From: an uncultured Bacteroidales bacterium
GTDB taxonomy: Bacteria > Bacteroidota > Bacteroidia > Bacteroidales > UBA4417
Length of the DNA stretch: 32,023 nt
NCBI GenBank assembly: GCA_903879715.1
Contig: CAIRMR010000113.1
Location: 1 to 32,023 of the forward strand
Direction: 5' to 3'
The position numbers and the translations under genes were made by a program. Below the pieces are notes generated by a model, which saw nothing but the letters and a program-made list of their open reading frames with translations, had not been told where the DNA came from and made no database searches. Of this stretch, positions 25,614-32,023 are shown piece by piece; position 1 is the first letter of the stretch, and every line of letters starts with the position of its first letter.

Positions 25614-28600
25614 CTAAAAGTTGATGCTTCCTCCTACGATATACGTTCTCACCGATGGATATGAACCGTAATCATACCCTAAACGGGTGTTATCCATACC
25701 AAAAGATCCCACTTCCGGGTCAAAACCACTGTATTTTGTAATTGTAATCGGGTTTTGAGCTGTAACATAAACTTTCACATGTGTAATTTTTAACTTCTTC
25801 ATCAGGCTTTGTGGCAGATCATAGGAAAGAGTTACCGTTTTTACACGAACATAAGAACCATTTTCGAGGTACCTGGTCGACATATGCAGGTAATCGGAAT
25901 TGCGGTTTGCACGTGCATACAGGTTGTTAGGATTTTCAGGAGTCCATCGGTCGAGGAGTTTGGTCGAAGCATTCGTTAACCCGTTACCCGACTCCAGTTC
26001 GAAACGGTTGCTGTTAAGCAATTGGTTTCCCTGGCTGCCCTGAAGGAATACATCGAGAGAAAAACTTTTATACGAAAAGTTATTACTTAATCCCCATGTA
26101 AATTTCGGCAGTGCATGACCAATGATTCCCTGGTCTTTCACATCGATTTTTCCGTCGTTGTTCTGGTCAATATATTTGAAATCACCAGGTTTGGCGCCAT
26201 AAGTGGCAGCTTTGTCAACATCAGCAGTTTGCCATATCCCGTCGGAAACCAATCCCCAGAAAGTACCCATCTGCTCGCCTTCCCTGATAATGGCCCAATT
26301 CCCGATCTTTATTTTATACGTATCATTATTGATGTATAGGTCCACACCATTCAGATCCAGGATCTTATTTTTATTGAATGAAATATTGCCGGAAGTATTC
26401 CATTTGAACTCACCAACACAGTTCACGGTATTCAATGCAAATTCAAAGCCCGAATTTCTCAGTGTTCCAATGTTTTTCAGGTACGAACTATATCCGGTTG
26501 TATAAGGCAGGTTGAAATAATAAAGCAGGTCAGAGGTCTTCTTGTTGTAATAGTCAACGGTTAAACCAATCCGGTTCTGCACAAAACTGATATCCATACC
26601 GGCATCTGCTTGCCGGGTAGTTTCCCATTTCAGGTTATCATTTCCGGGGTTGGCTGGTGCAAATCCGGTGGCAGCATAAGAATTATTGAAATAATATAAA
26701 GTTGAGGATAAGGTCCTGATATAGGCATAATCGTAAATGCGGTCATTACCGCTTAGTCCATAACTTATCCGGAATTTAAGATTTGAAATTTTATCAAATC
26801 TCTTTAAAAAGTCTTCCTGTGATGCCCTCCACGCAAAAGCTACCGAAGGAAAAGCCGCGTACCTGTTATTTTTCCCAAATTTTGATGAACCATCAACCCG
26901 GCCGGTAGCAGTAAAAAGATACTTTTCCTTCAGGCTATAGTTGACCCTGGCCAGGTAGGAAACTACGGCTGACTCGCTAAAACCTGTCATTACTGTCGGC
27001 AGGGCTGTTGCGTTTCCTATTCCGTAAAAACTCAGGATATCGTTTGGAAATCCTGTTGCTATATCAATAAAAGTGCGGTCTGAATTTTTCTGGAAAGTAA
27101 ACCCGGCCAGTGCATTAATCTTGTGTTTCTTATCCCATTCTTTGTTATACGTTAACAGATTCTCAAAATTCTGATGCTGAAAACTTGTAGTGGCATAACG
27201 GGCTTGCCCGCCATTAAAAGAACCGGAATAAACATAATTCGGTGTGTACATATCCTGATCCGAATGGTAGATATCAACGCCTAAGCTCGTTTTGAATTTA
27301 AGGTCCTTTAATATTGAATATTCCAGGTAAGCATTTCCAAGGAGGCGGTTAACTTTATCCATTGCCGTTACATCGCGGGTTACCGCAACAGGATTGTCGA
27401 GCCAGCCATTGGCGTTAGGATCGGTAAGTGTATACTGCCCGGTTGCATCATACACTGGCAATGTTGGATTAAATATGAGGGAAGTATTTACAACTCCGGG
27501 GAAAAATCCTCCGGGCGTGTCGGTAGGAACTGTATTGGATGAAGTTTGTGTATAGCTAAGGTTAGTCCCAACAACAAGTTTGTCGGTAACTTTCCTATCC
27601 AGGTTCAACCTGAATGAATAGCGTTTGAAGTCTGATCCCCAGATAATTCCACCTTGTTTATAGTAACCTGCACTTATAGCATAAGTTGTTTTTTCATTGC
27701 TGCCCGAAAAATTCAACTGATAATTCTGAATCGGTGCATCGCGGTAAATTTCTCCCTGCCAGTCGGTACCTTTACCTAAACTTTCAGGGTTGGGGAACAA
27801 GGGTTTATAATTTACCGGATCGTCATTATAGCCACCTTCGTCATACATTTTTGCAAAATCCGTGGCGTTCATCACGTTAATATCTTTGGCCTTTTTCTGC
27901 ATGCCGAAATAGGTTTCGAACGTAATATTGTCTTTCCCGATTTTGCCTCTCTTGGTGGTAATCAGAACAACACCGTTAGCGCCCCTGGCACCGTATATAG
28001 ACGTTGCAGAAGCATCTTTCAATATTTCCATCGATTCAATATCGCCCGGATTGATTGAACTAAGTCCGTTTTGTGACGGCGATCCAATCCACGACATATC
28101 CACCTGGCTTTCAATTAATACACCATCGATAACATATAAGGGCTCATTACCGGCCATAATTGAATTTCCTCCACGGATCCGTAACGACATTGCGCCACCG
28201 GGTTGCGATGACAATTGAGTAACCTGCACGCCCGAGACCTTGCCTTGTATTCCCTGGTCCAGAGAGTTAACAGGTATTTTCCGTAAGTCGTCCGTACGTA
28301 TCGAAGCTACTGAACCGGTAAGGTCACTCTTTTTGATTGATCCATATCCGATAACGATAACCTCATCAAGATTTACTGCTTCCGACACCATTTTTGCATC
28401 GATCACATTCGAAGTGGTAACAGGGATTTCCATACTTTTCATTCCGATGAAAGTAAACAGAAGCACTTTGGCACTTTCGTTTATTTTCAACGTGAAATTC
28501 CCTTTAATATCGGTGGTTGTACCATTGGAAGTTCCTTTAATAAGAACTGTTACGCCTGGTATCGATTTGCCATCGGCGGCATCAGTCACAGTTCCTGTAA

Positions 28601-28670
28601 TGGTGCGTTGTTGTCCGAAAACAGACAATGTCGACAGAAACAGGGCGAGATAAATCAGAGTTACTTTCAT
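25614..28670 (-). CDS. SusC/RagA TonB-dependent outer-membrane transporter
   Basis: This TonB-dependent channel imports oligosaccharides across the outer membrane together with SusD. Domains in order: signal peptide 1-19; a carboxypeptidase-regulatory-like beta domain, about 22-105 (ITGTVTDAADGKSIPGVTV); a TonB-box region (DEVIVIGYG); plug, about 115-240, including LRIRGGNSI and GVVLITTKRGK; and a beta-barrel to the end at residue 1018. There is no N-terminal STN signalling domain, so it is not expected to signal through an anti-sigma factor; the adjacent GntR regulator fits with that. The start is ATG, 52 bases after the gntR stop. Confidence 0.96.
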   Translation of the reverse strand: MKVTLIYLALFLSTLSVFGQQRTITGTVTDAADGKSIPGVTVLIKGTSNGTTTDIKGNFTLKINESAKVLLFTFIGMKSMEIPVTTSNVIDAKMVSEAVNLDEVIVIGYGSIKKSDLTGSVASIRTDDLRKIPVNSLDQGIQGKVSGVQVTQLSSQPGGAMSLRIRGGNSIMAGNEPLYVIDGVLIESQVDMSWIGSPSQNGLSSINPGDIESMEILKDASATSIYGARGANGVVLITTKRGKIGKDNITFETYFGMQKKAKDINVMNATDFAKMYDEGGYNDDPVNYKPLFPNPESLGKGTDWQGEIYRDAPIQNYQLNFSGSNEKTTYAISAGYYKQGGIIWGSDFKRYSFRLNLDRKVTDKLVVGTNLSYTQTSSNTVPTDTPGGFFPGVVNTSLIFNPTLPVYDATGQYTLTDPNANGWLDNPVAVTRDVTAMDKVNRLLGNAYLEYSILKDLKFKTSLGVDIYHSDQDMYTPNYVYSGSFNGGQARYATTSFQHQNFENLLTYNKEWDKKHKINALAGFTFQKNSDRTFIDIATGFPNDILSFYGIGNATALPTVMTGFSESAVVSYLARVNYSLKEKYLFTATGRVDGSSKFGKNNRYAAFPSVAFAWRASQEDFLKRFDKISNLKFRISYGLSGNDRIYDYAYIRTLSSTLYYFNNSYAATGFAPANPGNDNLKWETTRQADAGMDISFVQNRIGLTVDYYNKKTSDLLYYFNLPYTTGYSSYLKNIGTLRNSGFEFALNTVNCVGEFKWNTSGNISFNKNKILDLNGVDLYINNDTYKIKIGNWAIIREGEQMGTFWGLVSDGIWQTADVDKAATYGAKPGDFKYIDQNNDGKIDVKDQGIIGHALPKFTWGLSNNFSYKSFSLDVFLQGSQGNQLLNSNRFELESGNGLTNASTKLLDRWTPENPNNLYARANRNSDYLHMSTRYLENGSYVRVKTVTLSYDLPQSLMKKLKITHVKVYVTAQNPITITKYSGFDPEVGSFGMDNTRLGYDYGSYPSVRTYIVGGSINF

Positions 28671-28722
28671 TTAGTTAGTTGTTTTTAGTTTGTTCGGTTT
28701 AGATATACTTGTACGGTCGGTT

Positions 28723-29502
28723 TTACGAATTTTCAGGGATTTCCTGCATTATTACTCCGGACTTATCCAATACTTCCCTTTCGCTTTCGATGGTATAAAC
28801 GAAGCTGTCGGCCCTGTAATATCCAATGTTGTATTCAATCGGCCTGCCTCCCGGATCGAACACAAACCGCTTCCTTTTCAGGACTGCATCGCCTGTTTTG
28901 ATATTGAGTTTCCCGGCCAGGAATTTGTCTGCCAATCGTGCCGAAATTTCTTCCTTTGAGAGTTTTGCAATGACTGAATGTTCTTTTTCAAGAATTTCGT
29001 ACAAGGGCCTCGAAAAATCCTCGTTACCGGTAAGCCCGACGTTAGGATGAAAATAGGAAACAAAATAGACAAACGGATACTCTGCTCTTCCGCGCAGACG
29101 CACCATCTTTAATATCTTTTTACCTTGTGTTATCCTGAAAAACTGAGCTATTTCTTCAGTAGCTTCAACCCATTCAGCGCTTATTTCATAATTTTTAATC
29201 TGTATTCCTTTTGATGACATTTCCTGGCTAAAACTCAACCAATTCGTGCCGCGCGAATCCACGCTCTGGTCGGCAACTTTGGTTCCAACGCCTTTTTTCC
29301 GGATCAGCAATCCTTCATATACAAGCTTATTGGTTGCCTGCCTTACGGTGTTGCGTGATATCCCTAATTGCTTAGCTAAACCAACCTCATCCGGCAGAAA
29401 CTTGCCTTTTTTATATTCATCAGAAGCAATTAATTCCCTAAGCAGATCTTCAACCTGAGAATGCAAGGGAACAGAGCTTTTATGGTCTATCGAAAAACTC
29501 AT
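28723..29502 (-). CDS. GntR family regulator with UTRA effector domain (HutC type)
   Basis: This is a transcription factor with an N-terminal winged helix-turn-helix (about 8-76) containing the GntR core LPDEVGLAKQLGISRNTVRQ, and a C-terminal UTRA ligand-binding domain (about 95-255) with PFVYFVSYFHP and the closing IEYNIGYYRADSFVY. HutC-type regulators commonly sense phosphorylated sugars, so mannose-6-phosphate or a related metabolite is a reasonable inducer here (inference). Control of a PUL by GntR, rather than by a hybrid two-component system or an ECF sigma/anti-sigma pair, is less usual for Bacteroidota. The gene is immediately upstream of susC in the same direction. A short palindrome lies just upstream of its start (29522-29540). 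Confidence 0.92.
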   Translation of the reverse strand: MSFSIDHKSSVPLHSQVEDLLRELIASDEYKKGKFLPDEVGLAKQLGISRNTVRQATNKLVYEGLLIRKKGVGTKVADQSVDSRGTNWLSFSQEMSSKGIQIKNYEISAEWVEATEEIAQFFRITQGKKILKMVRLRGRAEYPFVYFVSYFHPNVGLTGNEDFSRPLYEILEKEHSVIAKLSKEEISARLADKFLAGKLNIKTGDAVLKRKRFVFDPGGRPIEYNIGYYRADSFVYTIESEREVLDKSGVIMQEIPENS

Positions 29503-29521
29503 TTATCAGTTTATTAAGTTA

Positions 29522-29540
29522 TTCTGAGTTAAATTCAGAA
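29522..29540. promoter_or_regulatory. Palindrome upstream of gntR, possible operator
   Basis: TTCTGA (29522-29527) and TCAGAA (29535-29540) are inverted around 7 bases, 20 bases upstream of the gntR start. Position and symmetry suit an autoregulatory operator, but no second copy was found near susC, so this is only a candidate. Confidence 0.25.
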
Positions 29541-29565
29541 ATAGTGAATGGATTGCACCCAACAC

Positions 29566-30915
29566 TTATTTTTTAATCAGTTTAAAGCCGGAGTTGTTGA
29601 TACGGTAATAGTATGCGCCTGGCTTTAAATCCTGAACGTCGATATCAACATTGTAACTTCCCGGATCGAGCATTGTATTGAAATAGGATTTTATCTCTTT
29701 GCCTTCGATGTTATTTAAATGAAGACTAACGAAGCTTTTCTTTGTAACTGTGAACGCGATTTTAGTTGTGCGTTCAGCAGGATTCGGATAATTCTGTGAT
29801 AAAATTACTGCATCAGAATTACTCCTGTTTTTGGAAAATTCATGCGTTGATGTATACGTGGGATCTATCAGGGTAAAAGGAACCCGTATAAACCTGGGGC
29901 GGTAAATTTCAATGTTTTTAAAAATATCAGCGAAATTCCCGTTCGAGTTGTAGGAAATCAACAGTTTGCTGTTTTCGTTAAACTGCGGATGCGGAAAAGC
30001 ATTGTAAGTAAAAGAATTAGCGAATAGGATAGGTGTAGTATATAGAAGCACTTTGTTGCTCCATGGTCCTTCAATGTGCTTGGAGGTATAAGAGTAAATT
30101 TTTGACGATAACCAGATTTCCTGGGTTACCATGATGTACGTAGTGTTCAGTTTAAAAACTCCGTATTGCTGAGAAACGGCCACCACACTGATTCTTTTTG
30201 AATCACTCGGGATAGATGACCATGAAATGCCATTGCAGAATTCCCATGATGCCAGAATATTGCCTGAAGGTACGCGGGCTACATGCGGATATGGAATATG
30301 AGATACTGTATCAATTTCCTGCCGGCCGAAAATATAGGTGTACCCGTTCTCTTCCATTACAGCGTTTCCATAGCAAACCTTGTTGATGTTGTAATAGGGT
30401 AATGTAATCTTGTCAATAAATTTTATTTCAGGATACGAAAACCTGGCAAGGACTCCAGCCTTGTATTTAAAGTTAAAACCTGCCGGGCCACTTGCCGTTA
30501 TGAACTCCGAAAAAAAGATTTTCAGTGTGTCATTTTCTATAAGGCCTTGTTCCGGCCAAAACCAGTCGGCATTATCATTCGATGAAGTAACGAAGGAAAC
30601 CGGGTTTTGAAACGTTCCGCCAAAGAAAGCCCTCATTGAATCGCCATCCTGCAAAACGGCACAATTCCGTATCATCTTAACTCCGCTGGCAATGGAATTA
30701 TCGGGTTTGGCTGTTCCTATAAAGCTATCCCCGAACAACCATAAAGTTTTTTGCCCGGGCAATGCAATCGAAAATGTAGCATCTCCTCCAATCCATCCGC
30801 CATTAACTTTCCGGATTTGTGAATTAAAAGCAGAATCAATAACGGCTTGCGAAAATACCTGGCCCGATAATCCAAATATTAAACCAAGAAATAACAGGTA
30901 ATTTTTCATTTTCAT
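29566..30915 (-). CDS. DUF5005/DUF4185-like propeller protein with T9SS sorting domain
   Basis: This is a paralogue of the protein at 16203-17363, sharing the order GGDATFSIALP / TLWLFGDSFIGT, WFWPEQGLIENDTLKIFFSEF, YTYIFGRQE and YNAFPHPQFNENSKLLIS. From the ATG at 30915 it has a signal peptide (LLFLGLIFGLSGQVFSQ). The frame is open to 30987, but that longer version buries the signal peptide behind 24 residues. About the last 75 residues form a type IX secretion sorting domain (SQNYPNPAERTTKIAF, then LKPGAYYYRI and a basic end), so the protein should be exported by T9SS to the cell surface or medium. The enzymatic activity is unknown; a glycosidase-like five-bladed propeller is likely. Confidence 0.75.
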   Translation of the reverse strand: MKMKNYLLFLGLIFGLSGQVFSQAVIDSAFNSQIRKVNGGWIGGDATFSIALPGQKTLWLFGDSFIGTAKPDNSIASGVKMIRNCAVLQDGDSMRAFFGGTFQNPVSFVTSSNDNADWFWPEQGLIENDTLKIFFSEFITASGPAGFNFKYKAGVLARFSYPEIKFIDKITLPYYNINKVCYGNAVMEENGYTYIFGRQEIDTVSHIPYPHVARVPSGNILASWEFCNGISWSSIPSDSKRISVVAVSQQYGVFKLNTTYIMVTQEIWLSSKIYSYTSKHIEGPWSNKVLLYTTPILFANSFTYNAFPHPQFNENSKLLISYNSNGNFADIFKNIEIYRPRFIRVPFTLIDPTYTSTHEFSKNRSNSDAVILSQNYPNPAERTTKIAFTVTKKSFVSLHLNNIEGKEIKSYFNTMLDPGSYNVDIDVQDLKPGAYYYRINNSGFKLIKK

Positions 30916-30987
30916 GAATTTTAAAAACAACTGCAGATATCCTGCTCCTGCAATGAGCAAAATACCCGCAGCTATTTCAACTTTCAA

Positions 30988-31863
30988 TTAATTAACTACT
31001 ATCCTTGAATTGAATTTCTTATTCCCGTTTTTCAGTTCAACGGTATAAGCACCTTTGGGCAAACTGCTTAAGCTGATAATGTTTGAACTTTTGAGAATTT
31101 CTTTTGTAAGAACAACCTGTCCTTTGCTATCATAGATGTTCATTTTAATAACCTGCGATTTGTATCCGCCTATAGTGACATGAAGATCTCCATGGGTTGG
31201 ATTAGGATACATTGATACATTTGCTTTGCTTAACAAGTCGGGTAAGCCAACATTGTTGGAGATGACGATTGAAATAGGATCCGACAAGCCGCCGCCATAG
31301 TTATATTGATCGGCAGGGTTTCTGTCCCAGTAATCTTTGTCTCCAACTGCATACCTCAAAAAGAATGTTCCTGTTTTACTGTCGGTATGAATACGTGGAG
31401 TGAAATAAAGACTGTCGAATTGGTTCATATCAGCAATCCGGTCAGTAATGGCTCCCCACCAATGGTATCCGGGAATTGGAGCAACCGAATCTGTTAATAC
31501 CTTGGAGTGTGCTGCATCATAAATAAGTATTCCTGAATTATTGAGTCCTGCACCCTTGGATATAATAGTATAAGGAATATTATCATCCACGGTCCAGCCA
31601 TCAGGAATCATAACTCCAAAAAGGCCTGTACTTTGCAACGCACCAGTCCACGATCCGTCATCCGAACCTGGATCTTTATCACGCTCAACAATAATAGGCA
31701 CATCGAAATAACTGTTTGGTAAACCCTCACTTGGCTGGTTTATGGATCGGAATGCATAACAACCGGCAAGCACCAACGAAACAACGAAGAGCATGCCTGC
31801 TATAGACAGCACAATCGTTTTTTTGCTTCCGGCCAAAATGTTTAAAGTAAATGTTTTTTTCAT
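30988..31863 (-). CDS. DUF4961-like protein with lipobox and T9SS sorting domain
   Basis: The function of this 291-residue protein is unknown. An N-terminal hydrophobic segment ends in the lipobox-like LAGC with Cys35. The middle (about 45-205) is beta-rich, with the segment GLFGVMIPDGWTVDDNIPYT, which I associate, with moderate certainty, with DUF4961 proteins found near SusC/SusD genes. The C-terminal part from about 215 is a T9SS sorting domain: VSMYPNPTHGDL, IYDSKGQVV and LPKGAYTVEL. Having both a lipobox and a T9SS tail is unusual. It is the first gene of the minus-strand run inside the window and is followed closely by the T9SS-tailed propeller gene, so the two are probably co-expressed and co-exported. 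Confidence 0.65.
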   Translation of the reverse strand: MKKTFTLNILAGSKKTIVLSIAGMLFVVSLVLAGCYAFRSINQPSEGLPNSYFDVPIIVERDKDPGSDDGSWTGALQSTGLFGVMIPDGWTVDDNIPYTIISKGAGLNNSGILIYDAAHSKVLTDSVAPIPGYHWWGAITDRIADMNQFDSLYFTPRIHTDSKTGTFFLRYAVGDKDYWDRNPADQYNYGGGLSDPISIVISNNVGLPDLLSKANVSMYPNPTHGDLHVTIGGYKSQVIKMNIYDSKGQVVLTKEILKSSNIISLSSLPKGAYTVELKNGNKKFNSRIVVN

Positions 31864-31919
31864 GTTTTAGAAGATTAAATGAATACTTTGTTTAAATGTT
31901 CAGACATACTATCTGATCG

Positions 31920-31927
31920 CAAAGATA
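31920..31927 (-). promoter_or_regulatory. Putative -7 box for the PUL's first gene
   Basis: On the minus strand the sequence is TATCTTTG, a full TAnnTTTG match 57 bases upstream of the start at 31863. The -33 region is not well conserved. The remaining sequence to 32023 is AT-rich and holds no recognisable gene. Confidence 0.45.
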
Positions 31928-32023
31928 ATGGCTTTTTGGTCGTTTTGGTGTTTCTGAGAAAATATTTTTTTATTTATGTTAAATTCAAACATGAATATAA
32001 CTTTAATCTGTTGATAAATAATA

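Noticed and set aside
28240-28653. Plus-strand ORF of 137 codons opposite the SusC N-terminus
   Set aside because: It is antisense to the conserved signal peptide, regulatory-like domain and plug of SusC, with no recognisable domain.
28690-28712. GTAC-centred sequence in the gntR-susC gap as a GntR operator
   Set aside because: Only the four central bases are symmetric, and it does not fit the GTxTAxAC pattern expected for HutC-type operators.

Overview
The window reads as a chromosomal segment of a free-living or environmental Bacteroidota, probably of the Bacteroidales/Marinilabiliales type. The signs are a SusC/SusD pair, several GH92 enzymes, type IX secretion (T9SS) C-terminal sorting domains, TAnnTTTG-type -7 promoter boxes, scarce Shine-Dalgarno sequences, the ftsX-DUF3098-uppP-truB gene order, and intergenic repeats that recur in Bacteroidota genomes. 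No rRNA, tRNA, CRISPR array or transposase gene was recognised.

Layout. (1) 246-4921 is a small mannoside locus: a canonical secreted GH92 exo-alpha-mannosidase on the minus strand, diverging from an AraC-type regulator and an SLC45/GPH-like sugar transporter on the plus strand. The transporter ends in a clear hairpin terminator, followed by a palindromic REP-like element. (2) 5208-8314 (minus) is a cell-envelope/housekeeping operon: ftsX, a DUF3098 membrane protein, uppP and truB. The uppP-truB gap has been filled with two different inverted repeats. (3) 8734-11028 (plus) holds a small PH-like protein, a calcineurin-type phosphoesterase and a decayed TolB/PD40 propeller pseudogene. (4) 11044-31863 (all minus) is a large polysaccharide utilization locus. 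In transcription order it encodes: a lipobox protein with a T9SS tail (DUF4961-like), a DUF5005/DUF4185-like propeller protein with a T9SS tail, a GntR/UTRA regulator, SusC, SusD, a GH92 with a discoidin-like N-terminus, a mannose-6-phosphate isomerase with an extra N-terminal domain, a ROK sugar kinase, an MFS sugar permease, a second DUF5005/DUF4185-like protein, a CE1-like esterase, a GH38 alpha-mannosidase and a sialate-O-acetylesterase-like SGNH esterase.

How the genes work together (inference). SusC/SusD would capture a mannose-rich glycan. GH92 and GH38 would release mannose, while the two esterases remove acyl groups. The MFS permease would import the sugar, the ROK kinase would make mannose-6-phosphate, and the isomerase would convert it to fructose-6-phosphate. 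The GntR protein probably senses a phosphorylated sugar.

Most notable points. The PUL GH92 has Gln where canonical GH92 enzymes, including the other one in this window, have the catalytic-acid Glu. That change is known from a mannosyl-phosphate-specific GH92, so the locus may target phosphomannan. Two diverged propeller proteins of unknown activity lie in the same locus, one of them T9SS-exported; these are the best candidates here for an undescribed glycan-active activity.
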